A model generated the notes under the pieces. It did no database searches. It saw only the letters and a list, made by a program, of their open reading frames with translations, and was not told the DNA's origin. Shown here in pieces: positions 1-9,081 of a stretch of DNA of 64,000 nt (positions within the stretch are counted from its first letter, which is position 1; each line of letters begins with the position of its first letter). Origin of the DNA: an uncultured Lachnospiraceae bacterium (GTDB lineage Bacteria; Bacillota; Clostridia; Lachnospirales; Lachnospiraceae); contig CAMXIK010000008.1 in NCBI GenBank assembly GCA_947243855.1, positions 1-64,000 on the forward strand, in the 5' to 3' direction. The position numbers and the translations under genes were made by a program.

Positions 1-53
1 GACTGCGTCAAACGCTTTCTCGTTAATAACCGCTGAAAAACAAATGTCTCCTT

Positions 54-245
54 CGCGCAGTGCTAGCTCGATTCCGTTTCACTTCATCTCGCTCGCTACT
101 CTGCTCCGCAGTGCACGCTCGAAAAACCTCCGATTTTCCTCGCTCGCGGGCTTCGCCCTATGTGTCCATTCGGATAAACGCTTCGGTGAGCAAGCTCCCC
201 TCTTCGTTTATCCTCTGTCCACGCACTGCTCATTGCCATCGCGTA
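54..245 (-). repeat. Structured dispersed repeat, copy 1
   Basis: This stretch is clearly similar to 43560-43735. The core (108-229) is bounded by the inverted pair GCAGTGC (108-114) and GCACTGC (223-229). Inside are nested inverted repeats: GGATAAACG (172-180) with CGTTTATCC (205-213), a GAGC/GCTC hairpin between those arms, and GGGCTTCGCCC. In copy 2 the inner stem changes to GGATAAATG/CATTTATCC, a compensatory change. It lies just downstream of a minus-strand gene, as copy 2 does. Small open frames across it are not credible genes. It could be a non-autonomous mobile element or a structured RNA; no transposase or target duplication is visible. Confidence 0.75.
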
Positions 246-272
246 CATTATATCACAGCCTCAATCTCATTT

Positions 273-1391
273 CTACGGAAGAATTATTCTTTGCCCGGAT
301 CGGATTTTGTCCGGGTCTGTAATCTGATTCACCTCGCATATCTTTTCCACTCTTGAAAAATCTCCATAAATCTTCTGGCTAATCGTATAGAGCGTGTCAC
401 CCTGTTCTACCTCATAATATCTGGTTACGCTTCTAGAAAGAGCCTCTTCTCCCTCCTCTGGCTCATCCTCCTGTTCCGAAGATTTTTCTTCCTCTGCCTG
501 ATCCTGTTCGTGCTTCGCAGATTCTTCCGATGGCTCGTCCTCCACCGGTTTCAACCGGCCTTCTTCCGGCTTGTCCTCAAAATTCTCTGCATTTCCAGCA
601 CTCTCTATATTTCCAGCATTCCCTGCATTTTCCTCCGCCAGCTCCTGATCCTGTTCCAGCTCCTTTTGCAAAAGCTCGCTTTCATCATCCAAATTCTCCT
701 CTGACAGCCCTGCTTCTTCCTTTCCATTCCTTTCCACTACAATTTCATCTTGTCCTTCCGCCTTGTCAAAATCTTCCGCGCTGTCTTCCGCCTCTTGGTT
801 CTCAATTGCAAAAAAAACTTCCTTTGCCGACTGTCCCATCTGTCTCATTTTATCATAACTGTCGGTAGAGGTTATCACAATAGCGGTAAGCAGTATCAAA
901 ATCAAACATAACTGTACGGAAATCGCGCCATGTACTTCTTTTTTAGGTTTCTCCTCCGCAGATATCAGGACTGGCAGTTTTACATCCTGTCTATCACTTT
1001 TCTCCTCTTTTCTGTCTTTCTGTGCACTGCCTGTCCATTCCAACAGATAGCTTTGCATCGCCTCGTTATTTTCATAAAATATTTGAAATCCGTTTACCTT
1101 ACATTCACCGTTTGATTCCCGCACCATGAACACCGGCCCTGCCTGCGTAAGCCGGCATACCAGTTCAGAAAGAGGCTCATATTGGGAAAAAGCTTCAATC
1201 CCCTTATCACGGCCCGCTCCATAGACAAAAATTTTCCTGCCGTCCTCCTGACGCAGTCCATAAAAATAGATTTCGGACAGCTCCAGCGAATCCGCCTCAC
1301 GTCTCAAATATGACAAAACATACTCTTCCACATAAATCTGATACTTCTTTATTCTCTCTTCTTTTTGAACGACTGCCGACCCGGATTCCAT
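273..1391 (-). CDS. LysM-domain membrane protein
   Basis: This 372-residue protein starts at an ATG preceded by AGGGGGAAAAG. Residues 1-150 form an uncharacterised, probably cytoplasmic domain. A single membrane segment covers about residues 157-178 (VQLCLILILLTAIVI). Next comes a very acidic, Glu-rich low-complexity linker (about 200-320), and then a C-terminal LysM domain (about 325-372, YYEVEQGDTLYTISQKIYGD, ending SGQRIILP). LysM domains bind the N-acetylglucosamine backbone of peptidoglycan, so the C-terminus is expected outside the membrane. The acidic linker may span the wall. The N-terminal domain is not recognised. The galM terminator lies upstream, so the gene is probably transcribed on its own. 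Confidence 0.8.
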   Translation of the reverse strand: MESGSAVVQKEERIKKYQIYVEEYVLSYLRREADSLELSEIYFYGLRQEDGRKIFVYGAGRDKGIEAFSQYEPLSELVCRLTQAGPVFMVRESNGECKVNGFQIFYENNEAMQSYLLEWTGSAQKDRKEEKSDRQDVKLPVLISAEEKPKKEVHGAISVQLCLILILLTAIVITSTDSYDKMRQMGQSAKEVFFAIENQEAEDSAEDFDKAEGQDEIVVERNGKEEAGLSEENLDDESELLQKELEQDQELAEENAGNAGNIESAGNAENFEDKPEEGRLKPVEDEPSEESAKHEQDQAEEEKSSEQEDEPEEGEEALSRSVTRYYEVEQGDTLYTISQKIYGDFSRVEKICEVNQITDPDKIRSGQRIILP

Positions 1392-1545
1392 CTTTTCCCC
1401 CTGTGCTGATTGCCTCTTAAAATATCCCGTAAACTACAACCGCAATGCTCCATCCCGTTTGCGGGTTTTCTGCTCACTGTCATCGTGTACAGTGTAACAC
1501 ACACATTCTGCAAAAGATGGCAGAAGACGCGATGGATCAAAAAGA

Positions 1546-1577
1546 CGAAAAAAGCCGCCATGCTCTCGCACAGCGGC
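1546..1577 (-). terminator. Terminator after galM
   Basis: On the minus strand a ten-pair stem (GCCGCTGTGC with GCATGGCGGC, two wobble pairs, loop GAGA) is followed by TTTTTTCGTCTTTTT. It lies 25 bases past the galM stop and separates galM from the LysM gene. Confidence 0.8.
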
Positions 1578-1602
1578 CTAATCGCAGTCTCTACTCCCTA
1601 TA

Positions 1603-2643
1603 TCATTCAAATTTATAGATGGTCTCCGACTCATAAACCTTACCCGCGCCAAACACCGCCTGCTCAAATTCTGGATGGTGAATGCTGTCCGGGAAGTAAT
1701 GGGTCTCCAAGCAAAATCCTGTCCGCGGCCCATAATGAACGCCGCCCTTTCCAGTCTGTTCGGCAATACAATTTCCCGCATAGAATTGTATACCGGGCAA
1801 TGTCGTAAATACTTTCATCCTGCGGCCGCTCTTCGGGTCTTCCGCCTCGGCAGCTTCACGCATCGTGCCGTCGGCGCCATCCAGTGCAAAGTTATGATCA
1901 TAGCCCTGTACCAGCTTTAACTGTTCATTGTCAACTCCTATTTCGTCCCCAATCCGTTTCTTCTTCGTAAAGTCAAGAGGAGTCCCCGCCACCGGAGCAA
2001 TCTCTCCCGTGGGAATCGCCCCCGGCAGTACCGGTGTGTAGTTGCTCGCATTCAGACGAAGAAGATGATCCTCTATGCTGCCGGAAGCGTGTCCCGCCAA
2101 ATTAAAATAGGTATGATTTGTCAGATTAATGATGGTCTCCGTATCGGAGGTCGCATAATATTTCAGTTTCAATTCGTTCTCATCCGTGAGCGTGAAAGTC
2201 ACCTGCACTTTTTTATTTCCCGGAAAACCCATTTCCCCGTCTTTTCCTTCAATAGAGAACGTCAGGCTGTTCTCTCCCTCTTCCACTGTCCATGCGCGCT
2301 TCTGGTAACCGTTATCCATATCGCTGTGCAGATTGTTCGGCCCGTCGTTAACCGGCAAGTGATATTCTTTTCCATTCAAGGTAAAAGCCGCGCCGCCGAC
2401 ACGGTTTGCGTTCGGCCCAATCGTTACGCTGAAAAAGCTGGGATTGGAAATATAATCCTCTAGATTGTCAAAACCGAGAACCACATCCTCTACCTTTCCG
2501 TTCTTGTCCGGCACCAAAAGATCTACCAGACCCGCGCCGAAATTCGTAAGTTTTGCCTCCATGCCGTTTTTATTCTTTAACGTGTAGAGCGTAATCTCCT
2601 CACCCGTCTTTAACGTTCCAAACTTTTCTTTTACAATCCCCAT
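1603..2643 (-). CDS. galM: Aldose 1-epimerase (galactose mutarotase)
   Basis: Interconverts the alpha and beta anomers of hexoses, feeding galactose or glucose into cytoplasmic catabolism. The protein has 346 residues, the usual size, with no signal peptide. Family landmarks are visible: GPNANRVGGA (77-86), NLHSDMDNG, the catalytic-acid histidine in NLTNHTYFNLAG (H177), and the catalytic-base glutamate in CLETHYFPDS (E313). The start ATG follows AGGAGGGTACGGAA. The gene stands alone between recR and the LysM gene and has its own terminator. Mutarotases of this family also act on pentoses, so a link to the arabinose genes 40 kb away is possible but not shown. Confidence 0.93.
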   Translation of the reverse strand: MGIVKEKFGTLKTGEEITLYTLKNKNGMEAKLTNFGAGLVDLLVPDKNGKVEDVVLGFDNLEDYISNPSFFSVTIGPNANRVGGAAFTLNGKEYHLPVNDGPNNLHSDMDNGYQKRAWTVEEGENSLTFSIEGKDGEMGFPGNKKVQVTFTLTDENELKLKYYATSDTETIINLTNHTYFNLAGHASGSIEDHLLRLNASNYTPVLPGAIPTGEIAPVAGTPLDFTKKKRIGDEIGVDNEQLKLVQGYDHNFALDGADGTMREAAEAEDPKSGRRMKVFTTLPGIQFYAGNCIAEQTGKGGVHYGPRTGFCLETHYFPDSIHHPEFEQAVFGAGKVYESETIYKFE

Positions 2644-2747
2644 TTCCGTACCCTCCTATTTTTCTACCATTCACAAATGTTACAGCCTGCACTATTTCGG
2701 GAAAATGCAAAACATTCTCGTAATCGAGCGCGTCGGCACTCGATCGA

Positions 2748-3344
2748 TTATAATTCCACACGTCCTTCCAGCGCCCGCAAAAGCGTCACCTCATCGATAT
2801 ATTCCAGATCGCCTCCCACCGGCACGCCGCTGGCTATTCTCGTAACTTTAATTCCCGTGGGCTTAATCAACTTGCTGATATACATTGCCGTGGTCTCACC
2901 CTCCAAACTGGAATTGGTTGCAATGATTACCTCCGCCACATCGCCTTCTAACCGTTTCATCAATTCCTTTAACTTAATATCGCCCGGTCCAATTCCCAAC
3001 ATCGGCGATATCGCGCCGTGAAGCACATGATAAACGCCCGTATATTTACCTGTCTTCTCATAAGCCGCCAGATCTCTTGCATTTTCTACCACCATAATGG
3101 TGCTGTGATCCCGCTTCTCGTTCGCGCATACCGGACAGATATCCTTATCTGTCAGAGTAAAGCATTCTTGACAATACCGGACGTTTTCCTTCGCCTCGAC
3201 AATCGTTTTCGCAAGGCGTTCCACTCTTGTCCTCGGCAGATTAATCAGGTGAAAGGCTAACCGTTGTGCCGACTTATTGCCAATGCCGGGCAGACCGGCC
3301 AGCTCTTCGATTAATTTATTAATATATCCACTGTAAAGTTCCAT
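2748..3344 (-). CDS. recR: Recombination protein RecR
   Basis: RecR works with RecO/RecF to load RecA at gapped DNA. The 198-residue protein has the helix-hairpin-helix region ([16 protein letters not shown], 18-33), a four-cysteine zinc motif (C58, C61, C70, C73), a Toprim domain starting at [15 protein letters not shown], and the C-terminal [17 protein letters not shown] block. Its ATG overlaps the stop of ybaB by one base (TGATG) and has a weak ribosome site, so it is probably translationally coupled. It is last in the pfkA-dnaX-ybaB-recR operon. An imperfect inverted repeat just past the stop (TAATCGA/TCGATTA, about 2710-2745) has no clear T tract. Confidence 0.97.
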   Translation of the reverse strand: MELYSGYINKLIEELAGLPGIGNKSAQRLAFHLINLPRTRVERLAKTIVEAKENVRYCQECFTLTDKDICPVCANEKRDHSTIMVVENARDLAAYEKTGKYTGVYHVLHGAISPMLGIGPGDIKLKELMKRLEGDVAEVIIATNSSLEGETTAMYISKLIKPTGIKVTRIASGVPVGGDLEYIDEVTLLRALEGRVEL

Positions 3345-3697
3345 CAGAAGGGAAGCCCTCCGCCTAACCCTAATCCGCCGGTCATTTTATTCATCACTTC
3401 AGCATTCGCTTCCTCCGCCATGCGAAGCGCCTCATTAGCTGCCGCCATCACGAGATCCTCCAACATCTCAATATCCTCCGGATCTACCACTTCCTCAGAC
3501 AGCTTAACCTTCGTTACCTCGCGTTTGCCGGTCACAGTCACCTCCACCGCTCCCCCACCGGCCTTAGCCGTAAACTCCTTTGTCTCAAGCTCCTTCTGGT
3601 TTTCTTCCATCTGACGCTGCATTCTCTGTGCCTGCTTCATCAGATTGTTCATGTTGCCGGGCATTCCGCCGCCCGGAAATCCGCCTCTTTTTGCCAT
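3344..3697 (-). CDS. ybaB: YbaB/EbfC nucleoid-associated protein
   Basis: Small DNA-binding dimer, 117 residues from the chosen start. It has the family pattern: a Gly/Met/Asn-rich N-terminus ([20 protein letters not shown]), a long helix ([16 protein letters not shown]), and the strand/helix core with [19 protein letters not shown]. The ATG at 3697 is preferred over an upstream one at 3709 because GGAG sits six bases before it and overlaps the upstream ATG. It lies between dnaX and recR, the standard order in Firmicutes. EbfC proteins bind DNA with modest specificity and are often linked to RecFOR; the exact role is unsettled in the family. Confidence 0.93.
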   Translation of the reverse strand: MAKRGGFPGGGMPGNMNNLMKQAQRMQRQMEENQKELETKEFTAKAGGGAVEVTVTGKREVTKVKLSEEVVDPEDIEMLEDLVMAAANEALRMAEEANAEVMNKMTGGLGLGGGLPF

Positions 3698-3720
3698 AGC
3701 AATCTCCATTCTTTCTATAT

Positions 3721-5298
3721 TTACTCTTCTTCAATCTCCATATGAATCAACTGTGACAGATCCACATAATTCAGTTCAAACGTCTCCTTGTCCTGCACCG
3801 TCTGTATCGTCACATCGATCTCTTTACCAACCGCGTCCGCCAGCATCTGTTCCAGCAGTTCTTTATGCCCCTCCTGCCGCAAAAAATAATCAGAAGCAAG
3901 ACCATCCTCAACAACTATCAATAAGCGGCTGTCCCCGCCAAGACTTAAATACGCATCCCGTAAATACTGTTTCATTGGCATGGACGCACTCAGTACAATA
4001 TCCTGCCATCGATCGACCACTGCCTGCACATCCTCCGGAATTGCCTTCGGCAGTGGAGGCCGTTCCTTCACAGTCTGTGCACCCGCTGAGCTTCCCAAAG
4101 CGCCTTCTCCGGCATACCCCCGCGCGCCCGCCGCTATCGTGACGCCGTTTTCCAACTGCTCCTCTATCACCCTGACACGTTCCACCACAGAACCATAATC
4201 CTGTTCCATATTAGGTTTACACAATTTAATCAGGGCAATCTCGATTAAAATTCTTTTCTGCGGCGCATATTTGATCTGTCCCGACAGTTCCGAAAAAATG
4301 CGGATAAAGCGCATGAGTCTGTCGGTATCCAGCATCCCCGCCTCTTCCTTCAACCGAAGTAAATTGTCGGACGATACATCTATGATATCCTCGATATCGT
4401 CGGAGGATTGCAGCAGGAGCAAGTTCCTAAGATACCACGTAAAATCCGTCACAAACTGCGTAAGCTCCCGGCCCTGCATGACGATCTCTTCCAATAGGCC
4501 AATGCACCCTGTCACATTCCTTTCCAACACATAGCGTAACAGCCTGCTAAACACCTCCGTGTCCACCGCTCCTAGTACATCAAGCGCCTTATCATAGGTC
4601 AACTCCTGCCCGAAGTGAAACGCGATGCATTGATCCAGCAGACTCAGCGCGTCACGCATGGAACCGTCCGCCGTTTTCGCAATATAACGCAGCGCCTTTT
4701 CCTCTACCTGCACCTGTTCCCTGTCCATCAGTTCCCGCAATCTTCCCACAATCGTCTCAATCGAAATTCTGCGGAAATCATAGCGTTGACAGCGGGATAA
4801 AATCGTAATGGGTATCTTGTGCACCTCGGTCGTTGCCAAAATAAAAATGACATAAGACGGCGGCTCTTCCAGTGTTTTTAAGAGCGCATTAAACGCGCCG
4901 ATGGAGAGCATATGCACTTCGTCGATGATGTAGACCTTAAACCGCCCTTCCGCCGGGGAGTAGGAAACTTCCTCCACAATTTCGCGGATATTGTCCACAC
5001 CGTTGTTGGAAGCCGCATCAATTTCAATCACATTCATGCTGACGCCCGACGCAATCGCCTTACAGCTTTCGCACTCTCCGCAGGGACTTCCCTCCACGGG
5101 ATGCTCACAGTTCACCGCCCTTGCAAAAATTTTTGCAATTGAGGTCTTTCCCGTACCCCTCGTCCCGCAAAACAAATAAGCGTGGCCGATACGATCCGCC
5201 TTGATCTGATTCTGCAGCGTAGTGACGATATGCTCCTGCCCCTTTACATCCTCAAACCGGCTGGGACGAAATTTACGATATAGCGCTGTATATGACAT
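3721..5298 (-). CDS. dnaX: DNA polymerase III subunit gamma/tau
   Basis: Clamp-loader ATPase of the replicative polymerase. The 525-residue protein begins MSYTALYRKFRPSRFEDVKG. The Walker A motif GTRGTGKTS is at 45-53, a zinc site of four cysteines follows (CEHPVEGSPCGECESC, from about residue 64), then Walker B with IIDEVHML, the SRC sensor in LSRCQRYDFRRI, and domain III (about 245-370). The C-terminal 150 residues form the tau-type extension. I see no A-rich slippery site like the one that makes gamma in E. coli, so only the long form is predicted. It is second in the operon, four bases after pfkA. Confidence 0.97.
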   Translation of the reverse strand: MSYTALYRKFRPSRFEDVKGQEHIVTTLQNQIKADRIGHAYLFCGTRGTGKTSIAKIFARAVNCEHPVEGSPCGECESCKAIASGVSMNVIEIDAASNNGVDNIREIVEEVSYSPAEGRFKVYIIDEVHMLSIGAFNALLKTLEEPPSYVIFILATTEVHKIPITILSRCQRYDFRRISIETIVGRLRELMDREQVQVEEKALRYIAKTADGSMRDALSLLDQCIAFHFGQELTYDKALDVLGAVDTEVFSRLLRYVLERNVTGCIGLLEEIVMQGRELTQFVTDFTWYLRNLLLLQSSDDIEDIIDVSSDNLLRLKEEAGMLDTDRLMRFIRIFSELSGQIKYAPQKRILIEIALIKLCKPNMEQDYGSVVERVRVIEEQLENGVTIAAGARGYAGEGALGSSAGAQTVKERPPLPKAIPEDVQAVVDRWQDIVLSASMPMKQYLRDAYLSLGGDSRLLIVVEDGLASDYFLRQEGHKELLEQMLADAVGKEIDVTIQTVQDKETFELNYVDLSQLIHMEIEEE

Positions 5299-5301
5299 TT
5301 C

Positions 5302-6375
5302 TTAATCTCCGAAACTGATACCCACCATCTTCGCTTCCTGCACAATCGTCGCATCAGGCGATACCATTTTTAATTTTCCAGCCACTTCTTCCAGAGGAAC
5401 CTTCACAATCTCTCTGTTCTTGTAGCCCACCATAAATCCATACTCGCCCTTTAAAATCAGCTTGCCTGCCTCTGCGCCGAGTCTGGTCGCAAACACTCTG
5501 TCATAAGGACAAGGGCTTCCGCCGCGCTGGGTATGCCCCGGAACGGTGACGCGCACATCCATACCAGTCTTTTTCATGATTTGATCCGCTATCTCATATG
5601 ACACGGAAGGATAAGGGTAATCCTTCATCTTCTCCTTGTATTCCTTTTTGGAAAGCTTCGCGTCTTCCTTGGAAATCGCGCCCTCCGCCACCGCCATAAT
5701 GGTGAAGCGGGAACCTCTTGCCGTGCGGCCGTTGATCGCCTTAATGACACTGTCGATATCGTAGGGAATCTCCGGAATCAAAATAATATCCGCACCGCCT
5801 GCAATACCGGCATTTAAGGTCAGCCATCCGACCTTATGTCCCATAACTTCCACAATGAAGATACGTCCGTGGGAGGAAGCCGTGGTGTGAATACAGTCAA
5901 TACAATCCGTTGCAATATTGACCGCGCTCTGGAAACCGAAGGTCATATCCGTTCCCCACAGATCGTTGTCAATGGTCTTCGGAAGGGTAATAACGTTAAG
6001 TCCCTCTTCTCGGAGCATATTTGCCGTTTTATGGGTTCCGTTGCCGCCCAAAATTACCATGCAGTCGAGCTTTAATTTATAGTAATTTTGTTTCATCGCC
6101 TCAACTTTATCCAGCCCGTTCTCGTCTGGCTCCCGCATCAGCTTAAAAGGCGTTCTGGAACTTCCAAGTATCGTGCCGCCCTTTGTCAAAATACCGGCGA
6201 AATCATGTCCTGTCAAAATACGGAAATCCCCGTAAATCATTCCCTTGTATCCATCCAGAAATCCGTAAATCTCCACGTCCTCACTGCTGCAGGAAAGACA
6301 TTTCACCACGCCTCTCATCGCTGCGTTTAGCGCTTGGCAATCCCCGCCGCTGGTCAACATTCCAATTCTCTTCAT
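5302..6375 (-). CDS. pfkA: 6-phosphofructokinase, mixed ATP/PPi signature
   Basis: Phosphorylates fructose-6-phosphate in glycolysis. The 357-residue protein has the family blocks: TSGGDCQALNAAMRG at the N-terminus, LGGNGTHKTANML, LPKTIDNDLWGTDMTFGF with the catalytic aspartates of TIDND, EVMGHKVGWL, and PGHTQRGGSPCPYD. At the two donor-choice positions (E. coli numbering) it has Gly104, typical of ATP enzymes, but Lys124, typical of PPi enzymes. The Mg-ATP aspartate before Gly104 is Asn, and GGDAPGMN is replaced by GGDCQALN. This fits the long, non-allosteric ATP-type branch found in some clostridia and spirochetes, but donor use is not proven. AGGAGGAATCACA precedes the ATG. It leads the operon with dnaX-ybaB-recR. 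Confidence 0.92.
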   Translation of the reverse strand: MKRIGMLTSGGDCQALNAAMRGVVKCLSCSSEDVEIYGFLDGYKGMIYGDFRILTGHDFAGILTKGGTILGSSRTPFKLMREPDENGLDKVEAMKQNYYKLKLDCMVILGGNGTHKTANMLREEGLNVITLPKTIDNDLWGTDMTFGFQSAVNIATDCIDCIHTTASSHGRIFIVEVMGHKVGWLTLNAGIAGGADIILIPEIPYDIDSVIKAINGRTARGSRFTIMAVAEGAISKEDAKLSKKEYKEKMKDYPYPSVSYEIADQIMKKTGMDVRVTVPGHTQRGGSPCPYDRVFATRLGAEAGKLILKGEYGFMVGYKNREIVKVPLEEVAGKLKMVSPDATIVQEAKMVGISFGD

Positions 6376-6438
6376 TGTGATTCCTCCTTATTTGCGATAC
6401 CCTTCTACCCTGCCCAAAAAAGAATTTCTTCTTAAACA

Positions 6439-6467
6439 ATTATAGCTTATTTTTGTTTCTATCACAA
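6439..6467 (-). promoter_or_regulatory. Sigma-A promoter for pfkA-dnaX-ybaB-recR
   Basis: Minus strand: -35 TTGTGA (6462-6467), 17-base spacer, perfect -10 TATAAT (6439-6444), about 65 bases before the pfkA ATG. Confidence 0.75.
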
Positions 6468-6475
6468 CTTCTATT

Positions 6476-6994
6476 TCACGGTTTCTCCCCGTTGTCTTCC
6501 TCCGCCTCCTTTTCCCGCCGCTGCTGCTTTTCCATTCGGTTTCTCTCCCGCAGCTCCACAAAAAAATCCCTGAGAAGCGTCTGGCACGCCTCCTCTAAAA
6601 TGCCCCGCCGCACAATCACCTGATGGTTAAACTCCTGCATTTCCAGTATATTCAAAATGGAGCCGCCGCATCCCGCTTTCGGATTCATCGCCCCTATCAC
6701 GGTCTCCGTGATTCTCGCCTGCACAATCGCTCCAGCGCACATCTGGCAAGGCTCCAACGTCACATAGAGCGTACATTCTTCCAGCCGCCAGTCCTTCATG
6801 GCGCGGCTTGCCTTATTGATCGCAGTAATCTCTGCATGGGCAAGCGTATTCCTGTCCGTATTGCGGCGGTTATAGCCTCTGCCAATGATTTTGTCCTGAT
6901 ATACGATCACGCAGCCAATCGGCACCTCTCCTAGCGCATAGGCTTTTTTCGCCTGCTTTATGGCCTCTTTCATATATTTTTCATCCCGCGTCAT
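6476..6994 (-). CDS. tadA: tRNA-specific adenosine deaminase TadA
   Basis: Deaminates A34 of tRNA-Arg(ACG) to inosine. From the chosen start the protein has 172 residues (TRDEKYMKEAIKQAKKAY). The zinc-deaminase signature is complete: HAEITA (His ligand and proton-shuttle Glu) and PCQMCAGAI (two Cys ligands). The tail is charged (RNRMEKQQRREKEAEED). The ATG at 6994 is chosen over 7018 because GGAGG lies six bases before it. In Bacillus subtilis tadA, the SRP RNA, dnaX, ybaB and recR form a conserved cluster next to a tRNA-Ser gene; the same neighbours occur here, rearranged. Confidence 0.95.
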   Translation of the reverse strand: MTRDEKYMKEAIKQAKKAYALGEVPIGCVIVYQDKIIGRGYNRRNTDRNTLAHAEITAINKASRAMKDWRLEECTLYVTLEPCQMCAGAIVQARITETVIGAMNPKAGCGGSILNILEMQEFNHQVIVRRGILEEACQTLLRDFFVELRERNRMEKQQRREKEAEEDNGEKP

Positions 6995-7050
6995 TCCAGC
7001 CTCCATCCGCCTGCTCATCCCAAAGTCCGCAAATCCCCTATGATTATTTT

Positions 7051-7079
7051 AGCTTACCGCCTGCCACTTTACAAGTCAA
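7051..7079 (-). promoter_or_regulatory. Sigma-A promoter for tadA
   Basis: Minus strand: -35 TTGACT (7074-7079), 17-base spacer, -10 TAAGCT (7051-7056), about 57 bases before the chosen ATG. Confidence 0.55.
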
Positions 7080-7126
7080 ACAGGGACGCGGAAAAAACGT
7101 ACGGCGAAAAAGATTTCAGAAAAGAG

Positions 7127-7155
7127 TGGACAAGACTTTCATTTGTAATTATAAT
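7127..7155 (+). promoter_or_regulatory. Promoter for tRNA-Ser
   Basis: -35 TGGACA (7127-7132), 17-base spacer, perfect -10 TATAAT (7150-7155). The predicted transcript starts about five bases before the mature tRNA. Confidence 0.75.
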
Positions 7156-7166
7156 CTAATACATAT

Positions 7167-7252
7167 GGAGACGTATCGAAGTGGTCATAACGGGGCGCAC
7201 TCGAAATGCGTTAGCCCTCCGGGGCACGAGGGTTCGAATCCCTCCGTCTCCG
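7167..7252 (+). tRNA. tRNA-Ser (anticodon CGA)
   Basis: Acceptor GGAGACG pairs with CGTCTCC (7245-7251), with G as discriminator base and no encoded CCA. The D loop has AAGTGGTCATAACGG. The anticodon stem CGCA/TGCG encloses loop CTCGAAA, giving anticodon CGA, which reads UCG. A class II variable arm (GCCC TCC GGGGC) is followed by the T arm with GGTTCGAATCC. All features fit serine tRNA. Confidence 0.96.
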
Positions 7253-7253
7253 C

Positions 7254-7290
7254 TAAAAAAGCCGAAGCTTTCGCCTCGGCTTTTTTATTT
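7254..7290. terminator. Bidirectional terminator, tRNA-Ser / transducer
   Basis: Stem GCCGAAG...CCTCGGC around a CTTTCG loop, flanked by A6 and T6. It ends the tRNA transcript on the plus strand and probably the transducer transcript from the minus strand, whose stop is at 7343. Confidence 0.85.
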
Positions 7291-7342
7291 CCGCGAGCAG
7301 CGAGCCAAAGTCTTACTTACACGACCTTGGCGACTGCCTGAT

Positions 7343-8884
7343 TTATTCTGTCACCAGCAGTTTTTCCAACTCTTCCACCATCGAATTAATCGTATCTACC
7401 TGACTCGACAGTTCCATAATTTCCTCCCTGTTATTCTGCACCATACTTGCAATATTCGAAAACTCTTCATTCTCGGAATGAATGCGCTCCGCAATGTCCT
7501 CGTTAATTTCCACCGTTCCCTTGATCACACCGCGCTGTATGCCGCGGATATCCTCCGCTTCCTCGATTGCCTCCACGGATTTTTTCAGTAAATCCATCAT
7601 GGTGCGGACACCTTCCACAGTTTCCTGAATTACCTTATTCTGATTCATAAGCTGCTGCGCATTCTGACTCATAAATTCAGAAACATTGTGCGTGCCGATC
7701 TGCACCCGGTTTACCACCTCACCAACCTTCTGCAGAGACTCTTTCGTATTATCCGCCAGATGTCCGACTTCCTGTGCGACAACGGCAAATCCGCGGCCTG
7801 CTTCCCCCGCACGCGCCGCCTCAATGGAAGCATTCAGCGCGAGAAGATTGATGGACTCTGCAATTTCATTAATAATATCTAATGTAGCTCCGATTTCGCC
7901 CGACTCTGTCAACAGCTTATCTGTAACTTCCTTCGTCTTGCCCGTGGATTTCTCTACATCCTTGCTCATCCCCATCAGGTGATTCAGGGATTGTTCATTC
8001 GACACAGAAATATCAGTCAGCTCTTTGGAAATGCGGTTGACATCCTGCATTTTAAGCTCCATATTGCGGCTGCTTTCTTCCAGATTCATCAGATTCTTCC
8101 GGCTCTGTTCAGACTTATCTATCATCTGTCCGCTGTGTTCCAAAAGATTTTCGCTGATCGCAAACAACTGCTCCGTGGAGGCGCTCTCCGACTGCGCAGC
8201 GCCTACCAGCACCTGACTTGCGCCACCCAGCTCCCCGGCAATGTGCGTTACCTTATTCAGTACATTCTGCACCCTCTCGTCATTCTTTTCCATCTCTTCC
8301 TTTTTGGCGGTGATCAGATGGCGGGAGACCATGCGGACAACCAAATAAATATACACCATTGTCAGCACCAGACAAAGCACCCGGTTTACAATAGCAGACT
8401 GGAACATTTCATCTTTCACTGGCAGGAACGCATCCCCATTTACCGCCCATGAGATCAACAGCGAAACCGAAACTTCCACAATCGTGATCAGTACCACTTT
8501 AGAATCCAGAAATAAGCCCGTTACCACAACAAATAAAAAGGAAAAGGCCCAGAACTCCCTCACTGGCGCCATGTACAGCAAAATGTTGTACTGAATCAGC
8601 ATAATGACGACCAGAAAAATTTTACTTTGTTTCAACTTTTCCGCCTTTACCACACCGTTCTCATAGCCTGTTCTGATTAGAAAAACAGCAATGATCACAT
8701 ACAATACATTTGTCAGATCGCAAAAGATATATACGCCAAAACTAACATTCTGAAAAAACCCAGACAGGCGGTCCATAGTGCTCGAAAGTCCGCCCAGCAG
8801 GCAGGTAAGCGTAATAGACAAAAGTGTTATCTTATACACTTTGCTGATATATACATCCAATGCCGTCAAATTCTTCTGTTCCAT
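7343..8884 (-). CDS. Methyl-accepting chemotaxis-type transducer with multi-pass membrane sensor
   Basis: 513 residues from the start chosen at 8884 (AGGAGA five bases before; the upstream ATG at 8905 lacks a site). The N-terminal 200 residues hold about six hydrophobic segments rather than the usual two plus a sensor loop, with no evident periplasmic domain. The C-terminal 300 residues are the coiled-coil signalling domain, with the hairpin tip [34 protein letters not shown]. No HAMP domain is obvious. The membrane part may sense a lipophilic or membrane-state signal; that is inference. No che genes are nearby. Confidence 0.88.
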   Translation of the reverse strand: MEQKNLTALDVYISKVYKITLLSITLTCLLGGLSSTMDRLSGFFQNVSFGVYIFCDLTNVLYVIIAVFLIRTGYENGVVKAEKLKQSKIFLVVIMLIQYNILLYMAPVREFWAFSFLFVVVTGLFLDSKVVLITIVEVSVSLLISWAVNGDAFLPVKDEMFQSAIVNRVLCLVLTMVYIYLVVRMVSRHLITAKKEEMEKNDERVQNVLNKVTHIAGELGGASQVLVGAAQSESASTEQLFAISENLLEHSGQMIDKSEQSRKNLMNLEESSRNMELKMQDVNRISKELTDISVSNEQSLNHLMGMSKDVEKSTGKTKEVTDKLLTESGEIGATLDIINEIAESINLLALNASIEAARAGEAGRGFAVVAQEVGHLADNTKESLQKVGEVVNRVQIGTHNVSEFMSQNAQQLMNQNKVIQETVEGVRTMMDLLKKSVEAIEEAEDIRGIQRGVIKGTVEINEDIAERIHSENEEFSNIASMVQNNREEIMELSSQVDTINSMVEELEKLLVTE

Positions 8885-9048
8885 AGTTCTCTCCTTTTCT
8901 CTCACATCGAAAGCGCTGTCCCTTCCACAACGCCCACAATTTATTGTCCAATTTCGACATTTTTATTTTATCATATATAGTTGTCAATTCATAGGTGTCG
9001 ATATTTCAAAATGGTGTAATTTTTAAAAATTTTAAAACCGAGGAAAAG

Positions 9049-9077
9049 TTGACAAATCCTCAAAAAAAAAGTATACT
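9049..9077 (+). promoter_or_regulatory. Consensus sigma-A promoter of SRP RNA
   Basis: Perfect -35 TTGACA (9049-9054), 17-base spacer rich in A, -10 TATACT (9072-9077). The RNA 5' end predicted from structure is about five bases downstream. Confidence 0.9.
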
Positions 9078-9081
9078 GATT

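Noticed and set aside
44-356. Two short plus-strand open frames over repeat copy 1, and similar ones at 43552-44411
   Set aside because: They lie in the structured repeat (and across araD on the other strand), lack ribosome sites, and their similar peptide text simply reflects the DNA repeat.
3721-5298. Programmed frameshift in dnaX producing gamma
   Set aside because: No A-rich slippery heptamer with a following stem was found in the expected region.
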